NCBI RefSeq assembly: GCF_023101145.1
Contig: NZ_CP073714.1
Location: 806,001-870,000, forward strand
DNA length: 64,000 nucleotides
Reading direction: 5' to 3'
Source of the DNA: Paenibacillus pabuli
Lineage (GTDB): Bacteria > Bacillota > Bacilli > Paenibacillales > Paenibacillaceae
The position numbers were made by a program, and so were the translations under genes. The notes under the pieces were generated by a model. The model did not search any database, was not told the DNA's origin, and worked only from the letters and a program-made list of their open reading frames with translations. Positions 1-13,568 of this stretch are shown here, piece by piece. Within the stretch, counting starts at the first letter, position 1. Each line of letters starts with the position of its first letter.

Positions 1-1
1 C

Positions 2-2071
2 GTAGGTTTGCTTCGTACCGGCTGGATTACGGGAATACTGATCAGACTCTTCATTGTTCTAGCCGCATTATGCTGCATGTATGGAGGGAATGACCCTGCG
101 GGATGGGCAGCGGCATATCCGGCCACGCTCTCTGAGGATATGGGCAGTTTCATGAGTACCTGGCGTTTTCACTCGATTAGTGTGGAGACCAGAGGTCTGC
201 TCATGATGTGTGGCTGGAGCATGCTGATGGCTTCCGTACAGTCGCTTGTACTGTTGCGACGAAGTGTGATGCTGTTTGGCAGTGCAACACTGGTCTACTT
301 GCTGCTGCTTGAATCCTTTGCCGGGATGGATGTATATACTTCGATGATACGTTCTGTATTGTGGATTTTGCTCATTCAGGCCATGTTACAGCTGCTGCGT
401 CTTAATGGCGGGGTCACCACCCCGCTCTTTAGGCAAAGTCCTTATGGTCGTTGGTGTATGGTAACACTTGCGGTGTCGGCAGGGATGGTATTTCTCTCCG
501 CAATCCCTGGTCAGCTTGCTTCCATTCCCCCACCGGAACGTATATCTATGGAGCGAATGGGAGAGCGGCTGGCCCACTGGGCAGGCTATACACAGCACAG
601 AAGTATTCCTGCCGTAACCGCCGTTACGGGATATAGTACAGCGGATGCACCAATGGGCGCACCTTTGGTGCAAGGAGACACGATCTTTTTTACGGCGAAA
701 AGCCCGAAAGCTACGTATTGGCGGGGCGAGACCCGTTCATATTATAACGGAAGCTCCTGGAGTGATCCGGTGCAGAATTTTGAGACGGCCAGTCCATCCG
801 GATTGCTGCGTACCGATGGGTGGGAGTACCCAGCCTATTGGCAGCGTATTCGTCAATCCGTGACAATGAAGCGGGAATGGAGTGGGCCCAACCCCATCTT
901 TACAGGGGGAGTGCCACTTAATCTCTCGTTCCAAGAAAAGAACAGTGAACTTCAGAAGAATAAACGTTTACTGCTGTCGAATGAAGATTCCGCAACGTTA
1001 TGGCTTGCGAGTACCTATGAAAATCAATCAGTTAAAAGTTATACAGCAGACGTGATGATTCCTGTGGCAACATCTGAGCAGCTACGCCTTCTGGGGAAGA
1101 TGTCCAAAATGAAAGATCCGTCTGCAATTCGCAGAACGTATCTGCAGCTGCCCACTACGCTTCCTGGGCGGGTGCAAGCTCTTGCCAAGGAGATCGTTCA
1201 GGGAAGTGAGACTCGTTATGATGCTGTGCAAGCCGTAAAGACGTACCTTGCCGATCATGCCGAGTATACGCTGGATACCCGAATGCCACCGCGTGGAACC
1301 GATTTTGTGGACGACTTTCTATTCGTCACACGGCAGGGGTATTGTAATCATTTCTCAACAGCCATGATTGTGTTGTTGCGTGCAGAGGGTATACCGGCAC
1401 GCTGGGTTAAGGGGTTCGGACCTGGGGAAGCCGATGCGGACGTCCCAGGGCAATACATCGTGACCCAGGGAGATGCACACTCCTGGGTCGAAGTGTATTT
1501 TCCCGGCGCGGGCTGGATGCCGTTCGAGGCTACGCCAGGCTTCACCATGACGCAGGGTGAAGCTCAAGATGCCGCTGCGCTCAGCGGGCAGCAGCCCGTT
1601 GCCGTAACCCCGCCGCAGACGGACGGCGGGATGGCTCACGCGGGCGCATGGCTGCTCGCCCGCGCACGGGCCATTGCCGCGCACCCATGGCCCGCGGCGG
1701 CCCTTGCGGCAGCGGCGCTGCTGTGCGCCGCTGGGGCCATGCGCATGCGGCGACTTCGCCCCGCGCTGCGCCTAAGGCTGCTGCTGGCGTGGCCGCGCAG
1801 CAGCTTTCCGGACCGCGAGCGGCTGCTCAGCGCTGCCGCTCCGGTCTGGGCCGCGCTCGCGCGCCGCTACGGCCCGCGGCCGCCGGGGATGACGCTGCGT
1901 GAATATGCAGCGTCACCCGCCGTGGCCGCAGGCACGGACGGCGCGGACATCGCGCGGTTCGCAGCCGACTGGGAGCGGCTGCTGTACGGGCCGGACCGTC
2001 CGCTGCGTGCGGACAGTCTGGACTTCCTGCGCCGGGCACTTCATCTGGCCCGGCGCATGCAGGCGCTGTAA
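2..2071 (+). CDS. TgpA-like transglutaminase membrane protein (5' end outside window)
   Basis: Membrane-anchored protein of the DUF3488/transglutaminase-like group, homologous in position to Bacillus yebA, which also precedes guaA. The reading frame is open to the window edge, so the first TTG at 8 is probably not the start and the N-terminus is missing. Hydrophobic segments occupy roughly the first 170 residues, then a large extracellular part. The transglutaminase core is visible around residues 440-510: GYCNHFSTA (Cys), DAHSWVEV (His) and the Asp-equivalent region PFEATPGF. One further membrane helix lies near residue 575, followed by a cytoplasmic tail. The tail (about 1560-2060) is far richer in G+C than the rest. 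Substrate unknown; in this family a protease-like or cross-linking role is usually proposed. Confidence 0.85.
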   Translation, partial: VGLLRTGWITGILIRLFIVLAALCCMYGGNDPAGWAAAYPATLSEDMGSFMSTWRFHSISVETRGLLMMCGWSMLMASVQSLVLLRRSVMLFGSATLVYLLLLESFAGMDVYTSMIRSVLWILLIQAMLQLLRLNGGVTTPLFRQSPYGRWCMVTLAVSAGMVFLSAIPGQLASIPPPERISMERMGERLAHWAGYTQHRSIPAVTAVTGYSTADAPMGAPLVQGDTIFFTAKSPKATYWRGETRSYYNGSSWSDPVQNFETASPSGLLRTDGWEYPAYWQRIRQSVTMKREWSGPNPIFTGGVPLNLSFQEKNSELQKNKRLLLSNEDSATLWLASTYENQSVKSYTADVMIPVATSEQLRLLGKMSKMKDPSAIRRTYLQLPTTLPGRVQALAKEIVQGSETRYDAVQAVKTYLADHAEYTLDTRMPPRGTDFVDDFLFVTRQGYCNHFSTAMIVLLRAEGIPARWVKGFGPGEADADVPGQYIVTQGDAHSWVEVYFPGAGWMPFEATPGFTMTQGEAQDAAALSGQQPVAVTPPQTDGGMAHAGAWLLARARAIAAHPWPAAALAAAALLCAAGAMRMRRLRPALRLRLLLAWPRSSFPDRERLLSAAAPVWAALARRYGPRPPGMTLREYAASPAVAAGTDGADIARFAADWERLLYGPDRPLRADSLDFLRRALHLARRMQAL

Positions 2072-2098
2072 CATGGTTTACAGCGCAGCCCCATACGT

Positions 2099-2140
2099 AG
2101 ACGCCTTTCTCGCTCCATAGCGCGAACGAGGCGTCTTTAC
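2099..2140 (+). terminator. Probable terminator after the transglutaminase gene
   Basis: Inverted repeat AGACGCCT (2099-2106) / AGGCGTCT (2129-2136) with an inner CGC/GCG pairing, followed by only a short T tract. A second hairpin, GCGCTGTA/TACAGCGC at 2063-2086, overlaps the stop codon. Confidence 0.45.
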
Positions 2141-2278
2141 GCGAGCATTCACCGTGAGTTCAGGTGAAGGGAGCGGGAATGAGCAGAATGGCGCGAATCA
2201 CATTCGAGCCAATGCCGTATTCTCTGACGTTAATTATGTCATGTTTTGAGATGTCGAAAAAAGGAGTTTCGCCTTTCC

Positions 2279-2308
2279 TTGACGGTATGTTTTGTCGTTG
2301 CGTATAAT
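2279..2308 (+). promoter_or_regulatory. SigA-type promoter of guaA
   Basis: TTGACG (2279-2284), 18-nt spacer, TATAAT (2303-2308). The ribosome site GAGGGAGG at 2323-2330 follows almost at once, so the leader is too short for a riboswitch, unlike pbuG and purE in this window. Confidence 0.75.
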
Positions 2309-2337
2309 TAGTTTCATTAATTGAGGGAGGCTCGGTA

Positions 2338-3876
2338 ATGAATAAGCAAAATGAAATAGTGGTTGTCCTTGACTTTGGGGGCCAATACAACCAGTTAATC
2401 GCCAGAAGAATCCGGGATCTTGGCGTATACAGCGAGCTTTTGCCGTATAACACACCGGCAGAGAAGATCGCAGAATTGTCACCAAAAGGTATTGTATTCT
2501 CCGGAGGTCCTTCCAGCGTGTACGCTGAGAACGCTCCGCATGTAGATCCGGGTGTGTATGATCTTGGACTTCCAATCTTCGGGATTTGCTACGGTATGCA
2601 GCTTATGGCACAGCAGCTTGAAGGTAAAGTAGAGCGTTCCGAGAAACGCGAGTACGGAAAAGCAGACCTTGAGTTTGCCGCAGGTGCTGCACTGGCACAG
2701 GGCATTGAAGGCGAACATACGGTATGGATGAGTCATGGTGACCATGTAGTTACATTGCCTCCGGGCTTCAAACTGGATGCAGGCACGGAAAGTGCGCCGA
2801 TCGCTGCGATGAGTAACGATGAGCGCAAATTGTATGCTGTTCAGTTCCACCCGGAAGTGCGTCACTCTGTTCGTGGTAACGATATGATTAGCAACTTCCT
2901 GTTTAACATCTGTGGTTGCGAAGGCAACTGGACGATGGAAACATTTATTGACGACACCATCAAGGATATTCGTGAAAAAGTGGGCGACGGTAAAGTACTG
3001 TGTGCACTTAGCGGTGGTGTGGATTCTTCCGTTGTGGCTGCATTGCTTCACAAAGCGATCGGTGACCAACTGACATGTATGTTTATCGACCACGGTCTGC
3101 TGCGCAAAGGCGAAGCAGAGAGCGTAATGGAGACGTTTGTTGGCAAATTCGACATGAAAGTTGTCAAAATCGATGCACAGGAGCGCTTCATGTCCAAGCT
3201 GGCTGGCGTGGATGATCCGGAACAAAAACGTAAAATTATCGGTAACGAGTTTATTTACGTATTTGATGAAGAGTCCAAGCAGTTTGATGATTTCGAATTC
3301 CTGGCGCAAGGTACACTGTACACGGACATCGTGGAAAGTGGCACAGCAACAGCACAAACGATCAAATCTCACCACAACGTGGGTGGATTGCCTGAAGATA
3401 TGAACTTTAAGCTGATTGAACCGCTGAGCACCCTGTTCAAGGATGAAGTGCGCAAAGTGGGTACAGAGTGCGGCCTGCCGGACGAAATTGTACACCGTCA
3501 GCCTTTCCCAGGTCCGGGTCTTGCAATCCGTGTTCTTGGAGAAGTTACCGAAGAGAAGCTTAAAATCGTTCGTGATTCTGACTACATCCTGCGTGAGGAA
3601 ATTATTAAAGCAGGTCTGGACCGCGAAATTTGGCAATATTTCACGGCTTTGCCTAACATGAAGAGTGTTGGGGTAATGGGCGATGCACGTACGTATTCCT
3701 ACACTGTAGGTATCCGTGCCGTAACCTCCATTGATGGTATGACCGCAGACTGGGCACGTATTCCTTGGGACGTATTGGAGAAGATCTCCGTACGGATCGT
3801 TAATGAAGTGGACAACGTAAACCGTATCGTCTATGACGTAACTTCCAAACCACCTGCAACGATCGAGTGGGAATAG
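2338..3876 (+). CDS. guaA: GMP synthase (glutamine-hydrolysing)
   Basis: Cytosolic enzyme that converts XMP, ATP and glutamine to GMP, the last step of guanylate synthesis. The 512-residue length is normal. The N-terminal class I glutamine amidotransferase domain (about 1-195) has the nucleophile Cys84 in GICYGMQ and the QFHPEV histidine/glutamate segment near residue 170. The ATP pyrophosphatase domain follows with the P-loop LSGGVDSS near 227, and the C-terminal dimerisation domain ends in TIEWE. ATG start with a strong GAGGGAGG site 7 nt upstream. It sits between a yebA-like gene and pbuG, as in Bacillus. Confidence 0.98.
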   Translation: MNKQNEIVVVLDFGGQYNQLIARRIRDLGVYSELLPYNTPAEKIAELSPKGIVFSGGPSSVYAENAPHVDPGVYDLGLPIFGICYGMQLMAQQLEGKVERSEKREYGKADLEFAAGAALAQGIEGEHTVWMSHGDHVVTLPPGFKLDAGTESAPIAAMSNDERKLYAVQFHPEVRHSVRGNDMISNFLFNICGCEGNWTMETFIDDTIKDIREKVGDGKVLCALSGGVDSSVVAALLHKAIGDQLTCMFIDHGLLRKGEAESVMETFVGKFDMKVVKIDAQERFMSKLAGVDDPEQKRKIIGNEFIYVFDEESKQFDDFEFLAQGTLYTDIVESGTATAQTIKSHHNVGGLPEDMNFKLIEPLSTLFKDEVRKVGTECGLPDEIVHRQPFPGPGLAIRVLGEVTEEKLKIVRDSDYILREEIIKAGLDREIWQYFTALPNMKSVGVMGDARTYSYTVGIRAVTSIDGMTADWARIPWDVLEKISVRIVNEVDNVNRIVYDVTSKPPATIEWE

Positions 3877-3901
3877 AAGTTAGCTATACAGATTTAAAAA
3901 C

Positions 3902-3950
3902 AAGAGATCGGAGTTTTCGTCAAAGGAGCTTCGGTCTCTTTTTTCTTTCC
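3902..3950 (+). terminator. Terminator of guaA
   Basis: Stem AAGAGAtCGGAG pairing with CTTCGGTCTCTT (3902-3940, some G-U pairs) followed by a T-rich tract to 3950. Confidence 0.8.
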
Positions 3951-4076
3951 TTTTTTGTATTGCGCAATCCGAATATTTAATTCCTTTTTTAGGTTCGTTT
4001 CAGATTGTATTCATGTACGGCTTGTACACTGAGTACATAATATGGCCATATGGCCGCTGAAAGGAGAATTGAATAT

Positions 4077-4325
4077 ATGCGTAAAACCGACAATATGAGC
4101 AAATGGAAGATGGGCATTGGAAGTGCGTTTCTGATGGTGATGCTGGCAGGATGCGGCTCAGGTATGCAGGACTTGGCTCTTGGTGCGGGGGATACTTCTT
4201 TTGCAAATTTAGAGGCAGCAGATTCGTCTTCCGATCAGGTACAGAATCAGGAATTGTCTGAGAGATCAACAGGTAATACGGGTCAGGAACAACAGATGCA
4301 GGACGTGCTTCAAACAGAAATTTAG
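4077..4325 (+). CDS. Small putative lipoprotein
   Basis: 82-residue protein of unknown function. Start chosen at ATG 4077 because AAGGAG (4061-4066) lies 10 nt upstream; an in-frame ATG at 4050 has no such site. The N-terminus has a basic stretch, a short hydrophobic core and the lipobox LAGC at about residue 25, so export and lipidation are likely. The rest is acidic, Ser/Gln-rich and probably disordered. It stands alone between the guaA and pbuG transcription units and has its own terminator. I do not recognise a family. Confidence 0.65.
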   Translation: MRKTDNMSKWKMGIGSAFLMVMLAGCGSGMQDLALGAGDTSFANLEAADSSSDQVQNQELSERSTGNTGQEQQMQDVLQTEI

Positions 4326-4454
4326 AATATATGGCATGGGACCTATCGTGTGAAAAAAGAACTGTTAACCTTAGCAACCTGCTCCCTATACCTAAGTTTT
4401 CGAATATCCATATACGTTAAACCCATCACATAACGATTTTCCTGATAATCCATG

Positions 4455-4505
4455 AAGCTATCGCAATTAAAGTGTGCCTGCCGCCTTTGATTGCGGTAGC
4501 TTTTT
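4455..4505 (+). terminator. Terminator after the small lipoprotein gene
   Basis: AAGCTATCGCAAT (4455-4467) pairs with ATTGCGGTAGCTT (4490-4502) and is followed by a T run. Confidence 0.7.
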
Positions 4506-4619
4506 GATGTTGCAGAAGAGGGAATACCCTTTGGCAGGATCAACATATACTCGAAAAATTTACCGGAAACCTCCTTTTAATTTGGGTTGTAAATCGCTGA
4601 ACTGGTTCATTTTGTTAAA

Positions 4620-4664
4620 TAATACGAACGATTTATGTGATCAGTGACAGTAACATTCGTTTTT
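4620..4664 (+). promoter_or_regulatory. Weak PurBox pair upstream of pbuG
   Basis: CGAAC at 4625-4629 and an inverted TTCG at 4656-4659 lie in boxes each matching about 10 of 13 positions of the PurR consensus AWWWCCGAACWWT. The spacing and the location just upstream of the -35 box mirror the much better pair at purE. This is inference from pattern matching. Confidence 0.45.
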
Positions 4665-4668
4665 CTCA

Positions 4669-4698
4669 TTGACAAACTAGAGGCAACCCTCCTAAAAT
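4669..4698 (+). promoter_or_regulatory. Promoter of the pbuG riboswitch transcript
   Basis: TTGACA (4669-4674), 18-nt spacer, TAAAAT (4693-4698). The aptamer starts about 30 nt downstream. Confidence 0.7.
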
Positions 4699-4729
4699 AG
4701 TGATGGGAAACACACAAATAGGCATACTA

Positions 4730-4796
4730 CTTCGTATAATCCCGGGGATTGGCCCGGGAGTCTCTACGAGATCACCCTAATGATCTGGCTACGAAG
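4730..4796 (+). ncRNA. Guanine-class purine riboswitch aptamer (pbuG leader)
   Basis: P1 is CTTCGTA (4730-4736) with TACGAAG (4790-4796). TATAAT follows P1, then P2 with CCCGGG/CCCGGG arms, the conserved TCTCTAC junction, and P3 (GATCA/TGATC). The junction nucleotide before the 3' P1 strand is C (GGCTACG), the base that selects guanine or hypoxanthine rather than adenine. The downstream gene is a hypoxanthine/guanine permease, which fits. Confidence 0.92.
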
Positions 4797-4910
4797 AGGA
4801 GCAGGCTGAGCACATCAATTCTACATGATTGCGTCGGGCACAATACCACGCACATTAGAATTTTTTGTTGTTCTCCGTAATGGACACAGTGCCACTCCTC
4901 AACAGCTGAA

Positions 4911-4954
4911 ACCCTGGGTGATATATTCATCTTCAGGGGTATTTGTCGTTTTTC
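4911..4954 (+). terminator. Candidate expression-platform terminator of the pbuG riboswitch
   Basis: ACCCTG (4911-4916) pairs with CAGGGGT (4934-4940), followed by a T-rich stretch. The antiterminator partner was not resolved by eye. Confidence 0.45.
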
Positions 4955-4993
4955 AATATGGCTTCAACATCTCTAAGGAGGAATTAGTTAATT

Positions 4994-6370
4994 ATGGATC
5001 GTTTCTTTAAATTAAAAGAAAACGGAACGAACGTTAGAACGGAGATTGTTGCAGGTCTTACTACCTTTATGACAATGGCGTACATTCTTTTCGTAAACAC
5101 GTTGTTCTTGGGATCGGCCGGAGCCGGTATGTCGGACAATGCAGTATTTTTTGCAACAGCCGTAGGTGCTGGTTTGATGACCATCATTATGGGATTGTTC
5201 GTTAACATTCCGATCGCCCTTGCACCGGGTATGGGTTTGAATGCTTACTTCATGACCGTGGTTCTGAGCTCCAACGGTGCGATAACATGGCAGGCAGCTC
5301 TGGGGGCTGTGTTCCTTTCCGGTATCGTATTCATTATCTTGACTGTAACCAAAATCCGTCAAATGCTGCTCGTTGCAGTTCCGGATTCATTAAAGATGGC
5401 AATTACGGTTGGTATTGGTCTCTTTATTACCATTGTTGGTTTCAAATTGGCCAATCTGGTGGCTGTAACAGTCAATGTTGCACCTGATGCAGATCTGAGC
5501 CAACCGATTCCAGGGAGCGGCTTTAACCTGTCTTTGGGTAATTTTATCACGCATCATGATGCATTACTGGCTCTGATAGGATTGTTCATTATTGCGATAC
5601 TGATGGTTATGCACGTCAAAGGTGCACTGCTGATCGGTATCGTTGCCACAACGTTGATTGGTATCCCAATGGGAGTTACGAATCTCAGCGGTTTGTCCGG
5701 TGCAAGATGGATGCCTAACTTTAGCGATCTGGCAGTTGGACAACTGGATTTGAAAGGTGCCATTAGTCTTGGATTATTTGAAATTATCTTCATCTTCACT
5801 TTTGTTGAGTTGTTTGACACATTTGGAACGATGGTGGGTACAGCAACACGAATGGGGATTATGAAGGACAAGAAAAAAGGCGAGAAAACAATTGGTAAAG
5901 CAATGCTCGTTGATGCAGTTGGTGTAAGTGCAGGGGCTGCACTGGGTACAAGTACAATTACTGCATTCGTTGAAAGTGCCTCTGGCGTTGAAGCAGGCGG
6001 ACGTACAGGTCTGACCTCTGTAACGACAGGTGTCCTGTTCATCCTGGCTTTGTTTATTGCTCCGCTGGCATTGGTTGTTCCGTCCGCAGCAACAGCTCCG
6101 GCGCTGATTATCGTAGGGGTGCTTATGATGAGTCAGGTTCGCAGCATTGAGTGGGATGACTTCCTGCAAGCTTTCCCGGCGTTCCTTACAATCGTATTGA
6201 TGCCTTTCACTGGAGGGATTGCAAACGGGATCTCCGCAGGGATTATATCCTATGTAATCTTGGCCGTATTCGGTAATTTGGTTACTGAACGTAAAGTGAA
6301 AATCCACTGGCTTATGTGGGTATTAGCTATCATTGTCATATGCCGGTATGTATTTATAGGTGGAGAATAA
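4994..6370 (+). CDS. pbuG: Hypoxanthine/guanine permease, AzgA/NCS2 type
   Basis: Inner-membrane purine base transporter of 458 residues with about 12-14 hydrophobic segments. It begins with the family-typical FFKLKENGTNVRTEI and GLTTFMTMAYI, and carries the ALAPGMGLNAYF segment and a late GTSTITAFVESASG motif expected of PbuG/AzgA proteins. AAGGAGG at 4975-4981 supports the ATG at 4994. The gene lies behind a guanine riboswitch and probable PurR boxes, so import of guanine and hypoxanthine should be shut off when guanine is plentiful. Confidence 0.93.
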   Translation: MDRFFKLKENGTNVRTEIVAGLTTFMTMAYILFVNTLFLGSAGAGMSDNAVFFATAVGAGLMTIIMGLFVNIPIALAPGMGLNAYFMTVVLSSNGAITWQAALGAVFLSGIVFIILTVTKIRQMLLVAVPDSLKMAITVGIGLFITIVGFKLANLVAVTVNVAPDADLSQPIPGSGFNLSLGNFITHHDALLALIGLFIIAILMVMHVKGALLIGIVATTLIGIPMGVTNLSGLSGARWMPNFSDLAVGQLDLKGAISLGLFEIIFIFTFVELFDTFGTMVGTATRMGIMKDKKKGEKTIGKAMLVDAVGVSAGAALGTSTITAFVESASGVEAGGRTGLTSVTTGVLFILALFIAPLALVVPSAATAPALIIVGVLMMSQVRSIEWDDFLQAFPAFLTIVLMPFTGGIANGISAGIISYVILAVFGNLVTERKVKIHWLMWVLAIIVICRYVFIGGE

Positions 6371-6433
6371 CAGTTTGATCGATTGAAATATAGCAGTTAC
6401 TTAGGGTGGATTTGTGATTAATGCAAATGAAGG

Positions 6434-6480
6434 AAGCGGAAAGCCTGGTTACATTATCGGGTCTTTCGCTTTTTTTTTGT
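6434..6480 (+). terminator. Terminator of pbuG
   Basis: AAGCGGAAAGCCTG (6434-6447) pairs with CGGGTCTTTCGCTT and runs into nine Ts. Confidence 0.85.
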
Positions 6481-6610
6481 TTCTTCTATAATTGGTAAGA
6501 TGACTTTAAAAGTAGTGACAGGAGACGCATTGAAATGTTAATTGTAAGCAATACTCATAATTTGCATGATAGATAAGATCGACTTCCTTCTATATATAAG
6601 AAGAACAAAC

Positions 6611-6813
6611 ATGAGTTGCGATTTAATGGTTTTTGATCCAGCCAAGGATTCGGTCGATTGCTTGAGGTGAATAAGAAGCATAACGTTGATTTTTTTGATG
6701 TAAGCGAAAAAAACGATTCTGTTTATTTGAATTTACAAATGATGTTGAAGAGGAAGACATGTAGACATGTGTATATAAATGAAATGAAATGGGTTAAAGC
6801 AAGCTGGGTATAA
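6611..6813 (+). pseudogene. Decayed remnant of a 'MSYDLMVF...GFFDVS' hypothetical protein gene
   Basis: ATG at 6611 encodes MSCDLMVFDPA, resembling the start of a common Bacillales hypothetical protein family (MSYDLMVF). That frame stops after 19 codons. In another frame, from about 6656 to 6813, the product reads LLEVNKKHNVDFFDVSEKN, resembling the family's C-terminal segment (EKH.VGFFDVS). The middle of the protein is absent, so this looks like a gene with a large internal deletion and frameshift. The remaining sequence between pbuG and the rrn promoters (6480-6980) is AT-rich and otherwise featureless. Family assignment is from memory. Confidence 0.4.
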
Positions 6814-6982
6814 TCAATGTGAAAGTTCTTCTATTATATATACTAGATACTGGTACAGTGTATGGGAGTTATTAACTTGGGTTGGAACGATAGTTGTTGT
6901 TTGCTAGAAGATGATTCATATTAAGGGTCAACTATGGGGGAGGGATCAGCTGGGATGGAATATAGGTAATTTAAAATAAAGC

Positions 6983-7011
6983 TTGCATTCGATATCTGTA
7001 CATGGTATATT
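6983..7011 (+). promoter_or_regulatory. rrn promoter P1
   Basis: TTGCAT (6983-6988), 17-nt spacer, TATATT (7006-7011) with an upstream TG. It shares the AGCTTGCA context with the second promoter about 110 nt downstream. Confidence 0.6.
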
Positions 7012-7092
7012 CTAATTCCGGCCAAGAAAACACGAGAAACACGGTGCGGCAAGCAAAACAAATAAGCTTCGAAAGAAACTTAAAAAAAGAGC

Positions 7093-7121
7093 TTGCAAAG
7101 TTGGTTCGGATGTGATAAGAT
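7093..7121 (+). promoter_or_regulatory. rrn promoter P2
   Basis: TTGCAA (7093-7098), 17-nt spacer, TAAGAT (7116-7121), preceded by an A-rich tract that could act as an UP element. A boxA-like TCTTTGAAAACTG follows at about 7168-7180 in the leader. Confidence 0.7.
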
Positions 7122-7324
7122 ATAAAAGTTGCTGAGGTGAACAACACTGAGCAGCGAAACAAGTTTGATCTTTGAAAACTGAACAACGAGTGAGTAATCA
7201 TCCTGTTTGCAGGATGAACGTGAAAGTTTTTGGTACATGCCATTTGGCTGTATGAAAACTGGAACAACAATGAGATTTTTAATCTCGTCAGATTCAAAAT
7301 GAGCTTATCGCTCTTTTCAATACT

Positions 7325-12262
<4,938 letters not shown>

Positions 12263-12412
12263 ATATGCAAGTTGTAAGTCGCAGATTTCGTTTCGGATCT
12301 AGTTTTCAGAGAATAATCTCTGAAGTGAAATGAAAATCGGTACATCACAGAAAGTGTGTATGATTTTCAGTTCCAACTTTGATTTCAAGAAGCTATGCTT
12401 CGACAAATCGCG

Positions 12413-12529
12413 TTTGGTGGCGATGGCGGAGGGGTTCCACACGTACCCATCCCGAACACGACCGTTAAGCCCTCTAGCGCCGATGGTACTTGGACCGCAG
12501 GGTCCTGGGAGAGTAGGACGCCGCCAAGC
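12413..12529 (+). rRNA. rrf: 5S ribosomal RNA
   Basis: About 117 nt beginning TTTGGTGGCGATGGCGGA and ending GACGCCGCCAAGC, with the conserved CCCATCCCGAACACG segment near 12450. The ends pair as helix I. Third gene of the rrn operon. Confidence 0.95.
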
Positions 12530-12533
12530 AAAG

Positions 12534-12570
12534 AACCACTGCCGATGTTATTCGGTGGTGGTTTTTATTT
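12534..12570 (+). terminator. rrn operon terminator 1
   Basis: AACCACTGCCGA (12534-12545) pairs with TCGGTGGTGGTT (12552-12563), followed by a T run. Confidence 0.85.
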
Positions 12571-12600
12571 GTTTAAAACGAAGTTCCTAATATATACCTT

Positions 12601-12637
12601 AACAGCCCGATCAATAGCCCGGGCTGTTTTTTTTATT
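12601..12637. terminator. Second terminator, probably shared with the converging gene
   Basis: AACAGCCCG (12601-12609) pairs with CGGGCTGTT (12620-12628) followed by eight Ts on the plus strand. The converging FMN reductase gene ends 78 bp downstream; the minus side has only a short T stretch. Confidence 0.75.
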
Positions 12638-12714
12638 TTAATTTATCTGAGTATGTTAAATCTCTAATCTCTTTTAGGCTTCCTTTATAGCTAATTCAAT
12701 TAAGCAGACTCTGT

Positions 12715-13269
12715 CTATTCATTCATATGTTTGCATGCATGCCCTAGGCTTAAAAGCGAGTTCTCCAGTGCATACTGGGTTTCTGAATCAATGATGACTC
12801 CTTGTTTATTCATCTTCAATGTAATATGAGGAATGGTTAGAGAGGCTTCATGTAAGACTTGGGCATTAATCATGTTTAACGTCAGCAATAGTGAAGCATG
12901 GGCTTTGTCACCGCCCATAGGGCTTGGAGAAGCAGTGATGGCAACAGTGGGCTTATTGAGCCATTCTCCAGAAGATACAATCCAATCTAACGCATTTTTT
13001 AAAACCCCAGGAACTCCGTTCCCATACTCCGGCGTGCAGATCAGAACTCCGTCCGAATGTTTCAATTGGGCTCTCAAATTCTGTACGGACTCAGGACCTT
13101 CTTCGACATCGAGGTCTGGGTTAAAATGTGGTAGATCATTTAATCCATCATATACATCGAACTTAAGATTAGGAGGAGCCAGCTTAATCATGGCATGCAT
13201 TAGTAACGTGTTGGAGGACTGAATGCGCAGGCTTCCTGAAATCGCAAGGATATTCAATTCTTTTTTCAT
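12715..13269 (-). CDS. NADPH-dependent FMN reductase / quinone reductase family protein
   Basis: 184-residue cytosolic flavodoxin-fold oxidoreductase. The N-terminal LAISGSLRIQSSNT is the FMN phosphate-binding loop, and TPEYGNGVPGVLKNALDW (about residues 90-107) is the hallmark of the NADPH-dependent FMN reductase/chromate-quinone reductase family. Likely reduces FMN or quinones with NAD(P)H; the physiological substrate cannot be told from sequence. ATG start at 13269 with only a weak ribosome site. The gene is monocistronic and converges on the rrn operon. Confidence 0.85.
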   Translation of the reverse strand: MKKELNILAISGSLRIQSSNTLLMHAMIKLAPPNLKFDVYDGLNDLPHFNPDLDVEEGPESVQNLRAQLKHSDGVLICTPEYGNGVPGVLKNALDWIVSSGEWLNKPTVAITASPSPMGGDKAHASLLLTLNMINAQVLHEASLTIPHITLKMNKQGVIIDSETQYALENSLLSLGHACKHMNE

Positions 13270-13506
13270 GGGTATACATCATCTCTATTCTTTAGGAGTG
13301 TAGGGCAATCCGTTTATTTTCCTCCTGTTGGAAGAGACTGTCTATAGAAAATGGCTTTAATTAAGACATTCTTCATCTTAATCAGAAGATATCCACAATT
13401 CTTCATCAAAACTGCATGCGATCGTTTGTATTACTCTGGGTAATAGGATGAGAATCGCTTAAAATAATCAACTGACGGATGAAACATAATAAATATTTTT
13501 AAAAAT

Positions 13507-13538
13507 TAGTACCAAGTACTAATACTTAGTGCTATAAT
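13507..13538 (+). promoter_or_regulatory. FapR-type operator overlapping the fabH promoter
   Basis: Perfect palindrome TTAGTACCAAGTACTAA (13507-13523), 7-bp arms with a 3-bp centre, followed by TATAAT at 13533-13538. The palindrome has the form I remember for the Bacillus FapR operator, which controls fabHA and other fatty acid synthesis genes through malonyl-CoA. It covers the -35 region, as expected for a repressor. Confidence 0.65.
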
Positions 13539-13568
13539 AGTAAAAAAACAAACGAGGTGACTACCGGT

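Noticed and set aside
2479..3636. 385-codon antisense frame opposite guaA
   Set aside because: Shadow of the conserved guaA coding strand, with no motifs or ribosome site.
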